From Demequina sp. NBRC 110055 (lineage in GTDB: Bacteria > Actinomycetota > Actinomycetes > Actinomycetales > Demequinaceae), in assembly GCF_002090135.1 (NCBI RefSeq), contig NZ_BBRL01000010.1, positions 62,001 to 126,000 of the forward strand: a stretch of DNA of 64,000 nt, read 5' to 3'. The notes under the pieces are model-generated. The model saw nothing but the letters and a program-made list of their open reading frames with translations, was not told the origin of the DNA and searched no databases. Below are positions 1 through 6,667 of the stretch, in pieces (position 1 is the first letter of the stretch; each line of letters begins with the position of its first letter). The position numbers and the translations under genes were made by a program.

Positions 1-510
1 GCGGTGCATCTCCTCAACAAGTAGCTGTTGGACATTTACCTTGAAGGCATCGATCGAACCGAAGCGCTGGTGAAGGCCCACATGTTCACGCTCTATGTGC
101 TTCCGGAACTCAAGCACCTTTGCGAGATCTGGGCCTGGGTCAGCCACGTGCTCCGGCTCAACGTCCTTGAAGTGGAGCGAAACTACCGGGCTCCCAGTCT
201 CCACAAAGCGACTGATGGCGCGATCAAACTCCTCTGAAAAGCCCGAATGGTCTTCGCGCCCACTAGGCGAGCCCATCCGACGGTGAACTATCGCAATTAG
301 CACATCGCAGTCGTCCACCCAAGGGTTAATTTGGCTCTGCGGCCTGCCGCCACGCGCGACCATCTGCTCAAACTTCCGCACTCCGATGAACACGTTCAAA
401 CGATCGCCCAGACTGGAGTTGAGACGCCCAGCCACATCCTCGACGGCTCCGCGCGCGTCGTCTAGCCCGCCCGGACTAGCGACGAAGACTCGCAGCTCCT
501 TCTTTGCCAT
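1..510 (-). CDS. DUF4062-like protein, N-terminal part (cut by window edge)
   Basis: An uninterrupted reading frame runs from an ATG at 510 to the left edge (170 codons, no stop), so the gene continues outside the window. The N-terminus reads KKELRVFVASPGGLDDAR, followed near residues 62-90 by IN-WVDDCDVLIAIVHRRMG and then SGFSEEFDRA. This pattern of a strand plus 'SP/ST..L..ER', an acidic 'DCD-x-LIAI' strand and a 'G..EEF' segment resembles the DUF4062 domain. That domain often sits at the N-terminus of multidomain STAND/NACHT-type or TIR-like signalling proteins, many of them in defence loci. What follows the domain cannot be seen. The gene lies in a GC-poorer accessory stretch next to an integrated element. 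Family assignment is by eye; a role in defence is inference only. Confidence 0.6.
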   Translation of the reverse strand, partial: MAKKELRVFVASPGGLDDARGAVEDVAGRLNSSLGDRLNVFIGVRKFEQMVARGGRPQSQINPWVDDCDVLIAIVHRRMGSPSGREDHSGFSEEFDRAISRFVETGSPVVSLHFKDVEPEHVADPGPDLAKVLEFRKHIEREHVGLHQRFGSIDAFKVNVQQLLVEEMHR

Positions 511-836
511 GCAACTACCCCCGGACCAGCGACGATGCACGCATGCGACGCAGAATAGCGATGATCGGCTGAACTAGGTAGCACTCGCGCCGACGCCGGG
601 CGAAGGTTCGCGGCAGTCGACCCGTCATAATCGCCGACCTATACGGCCATGTGTGCTGCTGCGATTGTCCACCGAGATGTGAGGCCAAATTCCATCGGGG
701 CGCAACTCCACCGTCCGAACTCCGCCCCAGGGACGGAACGGACTTCGCCACCTGCCCGGGGTTCCACGAATGTTCCGGCGAAATACGACGGGCCCAGGTC
801 AGTTTCCCGATTGAGGGCCTTGACCACAGAACGCCT
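511..836. other. Non-coding accessory stretch
   Basis: About 325 bp lie between the start of the DUF4062-like gene and the left attachment repeat. I see no coding frame with a plausible start, ribosome-binding site and protein-like composition on either strand. It presumably holds the promoter of the gene at 510, but no clear promoter stands out. Confidence 0.5.
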
Positions 837-875
837 TGGTGGGCGATACTGGGATCGAACCAGTGACATCTTCCG
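837..875. repeat. Distal attachment repeat (tRNA-Val 3' fragment)
   Basis: This 39-bp copy of the tRNA-Val 3' half differs from 3418-3456 at only one position (868, a instead of c). Homology stops sharply at 836 and 876. It lacks the rest of a tRNA and is best read as the far attachment site left by integration. Confidence 0.85.
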
Positions 876-1035
876 AGTAAATTCCAAGGGGTAGGCTCCG
901 AGTGGCCCGAATGAGTGCCGGTGAGTCGCATGGTATGCGTGATTTACCGAAACCTTCGCCCCGTCGGCACCAGTCAATCCCGTGACATTCCAGGGAGAAT
1001 GCACAACCAGGTGCAAAACCCCTCGCACTTACGCG

Positions 1036-1467
1036 CTATGCGAGCGCCCACACTGATGACCCAACGGTCACAACAAGGCCAAGAGTTGCATACGAGCGAG
1101 TCCGCCGGTCGTCCACGACGGCTTCCCAGAAACCGATGGGGCCATCTGCATGGTCGTCGTAAGTATCTGTCAGACCCGCTTCCGAGAGTGCCGCAGCCCA
1201 TTTCGCGTCCGCCGCTTCGCGCGCTTCCTTGAACCGCCTTGAGCGCTCGTCGGACGTAAGTTCTCCTGCCTGCACTCGGTCGTAGTCCGCGTTGTACTGG
1301 TCCATCGATTCGTGCGTGTGCTGGGTCCGTAATTGCTTCCGTGTTGCGGCAGCGTCTTTGAACGCCACCGAAGTGCGGTGAGCACGCTCTCCGGCTTCGA
1401 AGATCAACAACCCGCCGAGGACGAACAGCAGCGTTTGAATAATCGTCGGCGATGCCTCGGGAATCAC
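1036..1467 (-). CDS. Two-helix membrane protein, unknown function (island cargo)
   Basis: The gene encodes about 143 residues. A hydrophobic helix near residues 7-25 (TIIQTLLFVLGGLLIF) and another at the extreme C-terminus (TLGLVVTVGSSVWALA) flank a charged, helical middle of about 95 residues rich in Arg, Glu, Asp and Ala. I prefer the GTG at 1467 because GGAG lies about 7 nt before it; another GTG two codons earlier (1473) is too close to that motif. The gene starts 21 bp after the lipoprotein gene upstream, so the two probably form an operon. I recognise no family. Base composition is less GC-rich than the core genes, consistent with acquisition. Confidence 0.6.
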   Translation of the reverse strand: MIPEASPTIIQTLLFVLGGLLIFEAGERAHRTSVAFKDAAATRKQLRTQHTHESMDQYNADYDRVQAGELTSDERSRRFKEAREAADAKWAAALSEAGLTDTYDDHADGPIGFWEAVVDDRRTRSYATLGLVVTVGSSVWALA

Positions 1468-1488
1468 GATCACACTCCGTCGTGCCTG

Positions 1489-1956
1489 CTAGCGGCAATT
1501 CACCTCGGACATCTGTATTCGTGCAGCGCCGCTCTCAAACGACGTGAAGTGCATCACGGCATGGTCACCGGCACCGAGATTCTGAACGCTGTCGTTGGCC
1601 CAGTCGATGACAACGCCGTTGGAGTTCTCAATATTGGCCTCGACGTACAGACTTGAACAGCCGTTGATGGCGACCACCTCGATGACCGAACACACACCGC
1701 GCGAATACCCACAGTCGGTGTAGTTGGCGTCGCCCTGGTCTAGGAACTTCGAGTACACGGTCCCGGAGGTATTCAGGTTTGTGAACCCGGCACGCTCCAA
1801 CTGCGCGATCTCGGCGTCCTGAGCCTCAGCCTCGGCGCTCATCTCGGCCCGGAAACTCGCGAGTGCGGCAGACTCCTCTCCGCTGGTGGACTCGCTCGCG
1901 CAACCCACCAGCAAAGTCGAAGCGAGCACCAGCATCGCCAAAGTCATCTTCTTCAA
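1489..1956 (-). CDS. Putative secreted lipoprotein (island cargo)
   Basis: The gene encodes 155 residues. A lipoprotein signal peptide is clear: KK, a hydrophobic core and a lipobox LVGC at residues 16-19, so the mature protein should be anchored to the outer face of the membrane. The mature part starts with an acidic, Ala/Glu-rich helical stretch (about 25-55) and continues into a beta-rich domain with five cysteines, probably disulfide-bonded. The TTG start at 1956 is supported by GAGGGG six nt upstream; an ATG at codon 4 lacks such spacing. The gene lies 21 bp upstream of a membrane-protein gene in the same direction. I do not recognise a family and give no function. Confidence 0.6.
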   Translation of the reverse strand: MKKMTLAMLVLASTLLVGCASESTSGEESAALASFRAEMSAEAEAQDAEIAQLERAGFTNLNTSGTVYSKFLDQGDANYTDCGYSRGVCSVIEVVAINGCSSLYVEANIENSNGVVIDWANDSVQNLGAGDHAVMHFTSFESGAARIQMSEVNCR

Positions 1957-2216
1957 AGCAATCCCCTCAATCGAGACTCCCCCGTCTCATTGCTGAGAAG
2001 GCTATCAGCGCGACTCTTGTGCACTCAGGGCGGTGCGCATGCGTTGTCACCGCAACGCCCCGCCAGGTGTAGGAGCCGTGCGGGACGTGTCCCGGGGATG
2101 GCCCGTTCGGGCGCCTGTGTCCGTAGGGATGCAGTTGCCGCAACCCTGAGGGGAACCGATACGGCAACCTGTGACGGACCGGCCCACAGTGGCCCAGCGC
2201 GCGGGCGTGCCCGGGG

Positions 2217-3396
2217 GTGTTCAAGGACCCCAAGCAAGGCAGGCGGGGTTTCTACCTGTCTAGGGGGGTCGACGCGTTCGGCAAAGGCCTCCAGGTCCGT
2301 AAGGGCAACTTCCCGACCAAGCGGGAGGCCCAGCGCGCCCACGCGGCCGCCAAGGGGTCCCACGACACAGGCACGTTCGTGCAGCCGTCAGCCGTGAAGC
2401 TCGCGGACCCCAAACGCGAGTGGCTAGGCATGAAGGTGAAGCGCGATTGGATCCAGCCGTCAACGGTGTCCAGGTACAAGCGCGTCATCGACAAGGACCT
2501 GATGCCGCCAAGTCTGGCAGCGATGAACGTCACGGACCTCACACGCCGGGACGTGAAGGGGTTCCTGGATGGCCTGGCTCGGGGCCTGGAGACGCTGAAG
2601 GGCATCGGTCAGGTGCTCCACGGGGGTCCTCGCGGCGGCCGCGGATGACCAGTTGATCGTGGTCAACCCGGCGGAGCGGCTTGCGCTGCCCAAGTCCAAG
2701 CGCAAGCGCCGGGAGTTCTGATCCCCGGAGGAGGCGGGCCTATTCCTGGACGTGGCTTCCCGGCATCGCCTGGGGAAACTGTTCGTGGTGGCGATGTTCA
2801 CCGGGCTACGTCGCGGGGAGGGCGCGGGCCTGACGTGATCGGACATCGACCTCACGGGACGCACCGAAGCTTTCCGGCGCACGCTGGTGATGGTGGACGG
2901 GCAAGTGGTGGAGTCCATTCCCAAGACGGACTCCGGCCTGCGAGTCATCGACCTGGACGACTCCACGGTGGCCGCACTCTTGGCGTGGCGTCTGTCGCAG
3001 GAGCAGGAGCGGGAGATGGCCGCTGAAGCCTGGCGCAAGTCGGGGCGCGCGTTCACGATGGAGGACGGCCGCGCGCTGTCACCTGACTACGTGTACCGAC
3101 TGTCCTGGAAGATGCAGGTGAAGGCGAAGGTGCCTCAGATCGCGTTCCACAGCCTCGGGCACGAGCACGCAAGTCAAGTGTTGGAGCCCGATGTACCCAT
3201 CGGCGCGGTGTCCAAGCGCCTGGGCCACGCGAGCATCGGCATCACGTCGGACCTATACTCCCACCTCATCGGCGACGCGTCCCGCGAGGCAGCCGCGAAG
3301 ACATCCAGCCTGGTACCTCGCACCCCTCGTGCACAGCAGGTGCACAACTCGGAGGCCTCGTCGGAGACGACGAAAGCCCCGGCACCTCTCCGCTAG
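2217..3396 (+). pseudogene. Tyrosine integrase, multiply inactivated
   Basis: The conceptual product is a phage-type tyrosine recombinase of about 390 residues: an arm-binding N-terminus (GFYL...QVRKGNFPTKREAQRA), a core-binding SAM-like domain (STVSRYKRVI) and a catalytic domain with Arg I in TGLRRGE, RLGHASI and a Tyr in SDLYSHL. It is broken in several ways. A run of five G at 2622-2626 shifts the frame by one base. Two in-frame TGA codons fall at 2719 (F-stop-SPEE) and 2836 (LT-stop-SDID), both where the family normally has Trp. The second catalytic arginine box, normally HxLRHTHA, reads HSLGHEHA. It abuts the tRNA-Val attachment site, so it was the enzyme of this element. Confidence 0.85.
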
Positions 3397-3417
3397 GAGT
3401 GATACCAGGGCTTTCCC

Positions 3418-3456
3418 TGGTGGGCGATACTGGGATCGAACCAGTGACCTCTTCCG
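3418..3456. repeat. Proximal attachment repeat inside tRNA-Val
   Basis: This copy matches 837-875 at 38 of 39 positions. It covers the tRNA 3' end through the T-arm into the anticodon stem, so integration preserved a complete tRNA. Confidence 0.85.
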
Positions 3457-3492
3457 TGTGAAGGAAGCGCGCTACCCCTGCGCCAATCGCCC
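3421..3492 (-). tRNA. tRNA-Val(CAC)
   Basis: A 72-nt cloverleaf: acceptor GGGCGAT/ATCGCCC with discriminator A, D-arm GCGC/GCGC, anticodon stem CTTCC/GGAAG with loop TTCACAC (anticodon CAC), and T-arm ACTGG-TTCGATC-CCAGT. CCA is not encoded. A TATATT -10-like hexamer lies upstream at 3507-3512, beside the stop codon of pabC. The 3' half is the attachment site of the neighbouring island. Confidence 0.95.
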
Positions 3493-3516
3493 TGCGAGCA
3501 GGAACCAATATAGCGC

Positions 3517-4389
3517 CTATTTGCGGCGCGGAAGACCAGGATCGGGCTCGGCCTCGGCCCGCAACTCGAATTGTGAGGCGAGTTTTCGCAGGAGCGGCCC
3601 CGACGCGAGCTCGTGACCGTCGAGCGTGGACACGTGCTGCACCCCGCGCGTCGAGGACGTCACGGCGAGGTGCGCCTCTCCCGCGATGACCTCGTCGAGC
3701 ACGCTCATCGTGAGCTCGCCCGGCGCCGTGGCACGTACGGGCAGGCCGGCCATCGCGCCCCACTCCAGCGCCAAGCCTCGGGTGATGCCCGCGAGGCAGC
3801 CCGACGCGAGTGGCGGCGTCACGATTTCGCCGCCGCGCTCGAGGAAGACGTTGGTCGCCGTGCCCTCACAGAGGTGGCCCTGCGTGTTGGCGACGATGGC
3901 CTCGTCGCCGCCCTTGTCCCGCGCATACGCGACCATGACGGCGTTCTCGGCGTACGAGGTGGACTTGACCCCGGTGAGGGCACCACGCTCGTTGCGCCGC
4001 CAGGGCGCGCGCACCGCGTGACACACACGCGGCTTCGCGGCGTCGATGCCCACCACCACGGTGGTGAGGGGCCCGTCGCCGCGGGCCGATCCCATCGGCC
4101 CCGGTCCCGACGTCACCGTGATCCTCAACCGGGTCACGGCTCCCCTGCCCGCCTCCATCACCTCGTCGATGGCGCCGCGCAACACGTCCGTGTCGACGCC
4201 GGTCAGGCCCATCCGGTCCGCGCCATACGCGAGGCGGGCGAGGTGGCGGGTGGGCGCGAACACACGCCCGTCGCGCACCGTCATCGTCTCGAAGATTCCG
4301 TCGCCCACGGTCAGCCCGTGATCGAGCGACGTCGCGACGGCCTCGTCGGGATCGCGAAGGCTCCCCCCAGCCCACACCACGATTGTCAT
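3517..4389 (-). CDS. pabC: Aminodeoxychorismate lyase (class IV aminotransferase)
   Basis: The gene encodes 290 residues of a fold-type IV PLP enzyme. As an aminodeoxychorismate lyase it would split 4-amino-4-deoxychorismate into p-aminobenzoate and pyruvate for folate synthesis. DHGLTVGDGIFET (about 23-35), the PLP lysine in GVKSTSYAEN (Lys142) and the late EGTATNVFLE segment are the family landmarks. The start is the ATG at 4389, which overlaps the pabB stop by four bases (ATGA), so the pair is translationally coupled. The frame stays open upstream inside pabB but that part is not protein-like. A D-amino-acid or branched-chain aminotransferase is the alternative; the pabB neighbour decides for folate. 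Confidence 0.85.
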   Translation of the reverse strand: MTIVVWAGGSLRDPDEAVATSLDHGLTVGDGIFETMTVRDGRVFAPTRHLARLAYGADRMGLTGVDTDVLRGAIDEVMEAGRGAVTRLRITVTSGPGPMGSARGDGPLTTVVVGIDAAKPRVCHAVRAPWRRNERGALTGVKSTSYAENAVMVAYARDKGGDEAIVANTQGHLCEGTATNVFLERGGEIVTPPLASGCLAGITRGLALEWGAMAGLPVRATAPGELTMSVLDEVIAGEAHLAVTSSTRGVQHVSTLDGHELASGPLLRKLASQFELRAEAEPDPGLPRRK

Positions 4390-5477
4390 CCCGCCATCCT
4401 TGCGGTGGATGCCAGGGCAATCAAGCGCCTGGCCTTTAATTCCGTTTCGCGCCACTCGGCGCCGGGGTCCGAGCCCCACGTGATGCCTGCCCCCGTGCCG
4501 AAGCGCAACGTCCCGCCGTCGGCCCGATCCCACCAGAAGGTGCGGATGCCCACCGCGAGTTCCGCTCTTCTCGAGTCCGCGTCCACCCAGCCGAGCGCTC
4601 CGCAGTACGGCCCGCGCGGTGCGCGCTCCTCGCGTGCGATGATCCTCAGGGCGCTGGACTTGGGCGCGCCCGAGACCGACCCGGGCGGGAAGGTCCCGCC
4701 GAGCAGCGCGGGCCACAGCGATGCGGTCCAGTCGTAGTCGGGCGCGAGCGTCGCCGCCACGGTCGACTCGAGGTGAGTCAACCCAGGGTGCTCGTGAAGC
4801 CCCAGGAACTCGGTCACCGCGACGGAACCGGGCACGGCCACGTGCGACAGGTCGTTGCGCACCAGGTCCGTGATCATGACGTTCTCGGCCTCGTCCTTGG
4901 CGAGCATCGGCTCCCCTGGCGCCGCGGTGCCTTTGATCGGGGCGCTCGACACGCGGTTGCCGTCGATGGCGAGGTACAGCTCGGGTGAGGCTGACACGAC
5001 CCAGGCACCCGGCGCATCGGCCGACCAGGGAATCGTGATGCGTGACGCGAACCTCGCCGGATTGCCGAGCGCCAGGCGCTCGCTTAGCGCCACCGCGTCC
5101 GGACCGTCAGGCCCCGCCGGCATGGGCGTCGCGAGCACGCGACAGAGATTCGCTTGATACACCTCGCCCTCACGGATGTCGCCGCGAATGCGCTCGACCG
5201 CCGATCGGTAGGCGACCTCGTCGAGTGAGGTGACCCAGGCATCGGCCGCCGGTCCAAACCACGCTCGGCCCGTGGGCTCGGGCGCCGCATCGGACCACGT
5301 CACGTCCCCCATGCGCCACGCAGAGATCCGGCCCTCGAAGGTGCCGACGAGCACCCAGAAGCCGCCCTCGGCAAGGCGGTGGCCGTCACTGAGGACGTCG
5401 ATGTGCTCGAGCACATGGCGCGCCCGGACGCCCCGAAATGCGGCCTCGCCGCGCCCGCCGCTGTGCTCCTCGTTCAC
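4386..5477 (-). CDS. pabB: Aminodeoxychorismate synthase component I (chorismate-binding)
   Basis: The gene encodes 363 residues with a chorismate-binding domain over about 85-355. The SAPIKGT motif (178-184) carries the Lys182 typical of aminodeoxychorismate synthase, where anthranilate and isochorismate synthases have Ala. DLVRNDL (204-210) and GSVSGAPK (266-273) bind Mg2+ and chorismate. It aminates chorismate with ammonia from a glutaminase subunit (PabA/TrpG) not seen here. The N-terminal 85 residues are short compared with full-length PabB. The GTG start at 5477 has a TAGCGT hexamer seven nt upstream and no ribosome-binding site, suggesting a leaderless mRNA. It overlaps pabC by four bases. 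Confidence 0.85.
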   Translation of the reverse strand: MNEEHSGGRGEAAFRGVRARHVLEHIDVLSDGHRLAEGGFWVLVGTFEGRISAWRMGDVTWSDAAPEPTGRAWFGPAADAWVTSLDEVAYRSAVERIRGDIREGEVYQANLCRVLATPMPAGPDGPDAVALSERLALGNPARFASRITIPWSADAPGAWVVSASPELYLAIDGNRVSSAPIKGTAAPGEPMLAKDEAENVMITDLVRNDLSHVAVPGSVAVTEFLGLHEHPGLTHLESTVAATLAPDYDWTASLWPALLGGTFPPGSVSGAPKSSALRIIAREERAPRGPYCGALGWVDADSRRAELAVGIRTFWWDRADGGTLRFGTGAGITWGSDPGAEWRETELKARRLIALASTARMAG

Positions 5478-5484
5478 GGCATCA

Positions 5485-5490
5485 ACGCTA
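5485..5490 (-). promoter_or_regulatory. Leaderless -10 element of pabB
   Basis: TAGCGT on the minus strand is separated by 7 nt from the GTG at 5477, and no Shine-Dalgarno sequence lies between. Confidence 0.5.
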
Positions 5491-5511
5491 GTGGCTGGCG
5501 CGGGAGGCGAT

Positions 5512-5541
5512 TTGGCATCGGGTCAACCCATGGGCTAGTGT
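5512..5541 (+). promoter_or_regulatory. Promoter of the first tRNA Gly-Cys-Val cluster
   Basis: TTGGCA (5512-5517), an 18-bp spacer and TAGTGT (5536-5541) form a good housekeeping-sigma promoter about 30 nt upstream of tRNA-Gly. Confidence 0.6.
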
Positions 5542-5571
5542 TTACGTCTTGTCAGGGCACGCCCTGACAAC

Positions 5572-5644
5572 GCGGACGTGGCTCAGTTGGTAGAGCATCA
5601 CCTTGCCAAGGTGAGGGTCGCGGGTTCGAGTCCCGTCGTCCGCT
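5572..5644 (+). tRNA. tRNA-Gly(GCC), copy 1
   Basis: A 73-nt cloverleaf with acceptor GCGGACG/CGTCCGC, anticodon stem TCACC/GGTGA and loop TTGCCAA (anticodon GCC), T-arm GCGGG-TTCGAGT-CCCGT. Sequence is identical to the copy at 6066-6138. Confidence 0.95.
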
Positions 5645-5677
5645 CGTAGGTTCGTAGCCGATGTTTTCGGCGACCAC

Positions 5678-5748
5678 GGTGGGTTGGCCGAGAGGCGAGG
5701 CAGCGGCCTGCAAAGCCGTATACACGGGTTCGAATCCCGTACCCACCT
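5678..5748 (+). tRNA. tRNA-Cys(GCA), copy 1
   Basis: A 71-nt cloverleaf with acceptor GGTGGGT/ACCCACC, anticodon stem GCGGC/GCCGT and loop CTGCAAA (anticodon GCA), T-arm ACGGG-TTCGAAT-CCCGT. Identical to the copy at 6162-6232. Confidence 0.95.
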
Positions 5749-5749
5749 C

Positions 5750-5821
5750 GGGCGATTGGCGCAGCGGTAGCGCGCTTCCCTGACACGGAAGAGGTCACTG
5801 GTTCGATCCCAGTATCGCCCA
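5750..5821 (+). tRNA. tRNA-Val(GAC), copy 1
   Basis: A 72-nt cloverleaf with anticodon loop CTGACAC (anticodon GAC). Acceptor, T-arm and most of the D-arm match tRNA-Val(CAC) at 3421-3492. It starts two bases after tRNA-Cys. Confidence 0.95.
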
Positions 5822-5828
5822 CCAGACA

Positions 5829-5856
5829 AGCCGTCCCTTCGGGGGCGGCTTTCTTC
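5829..5856 (+). terminator. Terminator of tRNA cluster 1
   Basis: A GC-rich hairpin (AGCCGTCCC / GGGGCGGCT around TTCG) is followed by TTTCTT. Confidence 0.7.
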
Positions 5857-6065
5857 ATGCCCGGCCCCTCCCCCCGGCGCTTTGAACCGGTTTCGATGCC
5901 GACACGCCGGTGACCCGTCCATTTCACGCGACGGGGGTCGGCATGGCGGTGCCTCATCCGGTTCACACCGTCTGGGGGCACGACACGCGGCCGATGCGGT
6001 GGTCACCGAAGCGCCCGGGATGCGCTACAGTTTTCCACGGCCCGAAACGTTCAGTTTCGGTCCGC

Positions 6066-6138
6066 GCGGACGTGGCTCAGTTGGTAGAGCATCACCTTGC
6101 CAAGGTGAGGGTCGCGGGTTCGAGTCCCGTCGTCCGCT
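6066..6138 (+). tRNA. tRNA-Gly(GCC), copy 2
   Basis: Identical in sequence to 5572-5644 (anticodon GCC). It is the first gene of the duplicated Gly-Cys-Val cluster; TACAGT about 35 nt upstream is a candidate -10 element. Confidence 0.95.
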
Positions 6139-6161
6139 CGCAAGATCGAGGTCGGCACCAT

Positions 6162-6232
6162 GGTGGGTTGGCCGAGAGGCGAGGCAGCGGCCTGCAAAGC
6201 CGTATACACGGGTTCGAATCCCGTACCCACCT
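6162..6232 (+). tRNA. tRNA-Cys(GCA), copy 2
   Basis: Identical in sequence to 5678-5748, with anticodon GCA. The spacer to the preceding tRNA-Gly differs from that in cluster 1. Confidence 0.95.
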
Positions 6233-6237
6233 CGCAC

Positions 6238-6309
6238 GGGCGATTGGCGCAGCGGTAGCGCGCTTCCCTGACACGGAAGAGGTCACTGGTTCGATCCCAG
6301 TATCGCCCA
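6238..6309 (+). tRNA. tRNA-Val(GAC), copy 2
   Basis: Identical in sequence to 5750-5821, with anticodon GAC. It is the last gene of the second cluster. Confidence 0.95.
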
Positions 6310-6314
6310 CCACA

Positions 6315-6351
6315 CGAGAGCCGCCCCGAGACACCGGGGCGGCTCTTCTCG
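6315..6351 (+). terminator. Terminator of tRNA cluster 2
   Basis: A perfect 10-bp stem (GAGCCGCCCC / GGGGCGGCTC, 7-nt loop) is followed by a T-rich stretch (TTCTCGTT). Confidence 0.75.
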
Positions 6352-6364
6352 TTCCCGCTGACGG

Positions 6365-6370
6365 TACGGT
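6365..6370 (+). promoter_or_regulatory. Leaderless -10 element
   Basis: TACGGT lies 6 nt before the ATG at 6377, with no ribosome-binding site. Confidence 0.5.
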
Positions 6371-6376
6371 GGGCGC

Positions 6377-6643
6377 ATGCCGCTCGACGCGAATCCTCTG
6401 ATCCCCACCGCATACGACGTGGTGTGGTCGGTCATCGCAGCGGCGATCCTCGTCGCCACACTGAGCGCGGCCATCTCGGTCGCCCGCCACACGCGCGTGC
6501 TTAGCGGTGCCGCCCTTGCCCTGTGGCTCCTCCTGGTGCTGTGCCTGCCGGGGATTGGCGCCGTCGTGTGGTTCGTCGCCGGCAGAGGCCCCGCCCAGCG
6601 CGAGATGGAACGCCTCTATCCCGAGGCACCACCCCTGCGCTGA
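6377..6643 (+). CDS. Small membrane protein, PLDc_N-like
   Basis: The gene encodes 88 residues with two membrane helices (about 14-35 and 43-66) and a short charged C-terminus. The second helix region, ALWLLLVLCLPGIGAVVWFVAGRG, matches the PLDc_N (phospholipase D N-terminal) pattern in which a 'P-x-xG-x-xW' turn ends in a Gly/Arg tail. Such proteins are common in actinobacteria without a catalytic PLD domain and have no settled role. The start appears leaderless (TACGGT 6 nt upstream). Confidence 0.7.
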   Translation: MPLDANPLIPTAYDVVWSVIAAAILVATLSAAISVARHTRVLSGAALALWLLLVLCLPGIGAVVWFVAGRGPAQREMERLYPEAPPLR

Positions 6644-6667
6644 GCGGGCACGGCGGTCGCCCCTGCG

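Larger units (their letters stand above)
837..3456. mobile_element. Decayed mini-island integrated at tRNA-Val(CAC)
   Basis: The segment is bounded by two copies of a 39-bp direct repeat (837-875 and 3418-3456). The right copy is the 3' half of an intact tRNA-Val and the left copy is a displaced fragment. A tyrosine-integrase pseudogene lies directly against the tRNA end, as is usual for tRNA-targeting elements. Two cargo genes (1036-1467 and 1489-1956) on the opposite strand complete the roughly 2.6-kb unit. No replication, conjugation or phage structural genes are visible, so it is a remnant or a satellite-like element that can no longer move by itself. Confidence 0.8.

Noticed and set aside
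515..931. Minus-strand frame of 138 codons across the left attachment repeat
   Set aside because: It crosses the tRNA fragment, has no ribosome-binding site and no protein-like composition.
2719..2838. Reassignment of TGA to Trp in the integrase
   Set aside because: Many intact genes in the window end with TGA, and the integrase also has a frameshift and a lost catalytic Arg, so decay is the simpler reading.
3404..3421. ACCAGGG-CTTT-CCCTGGT hairpin as terminator of tRNA-Val
   Set aside because: The stem is good but there is no T-run on either side and it abuts the attachment site; it may instead be part of the recombination site.
3191..6413. Recurring peptide GRYWDRTSD...RV in several small frames
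   Set aside because: It is the translation of tRNA-Val sequences, which occur three times plus a fragment; not a protein repeat.
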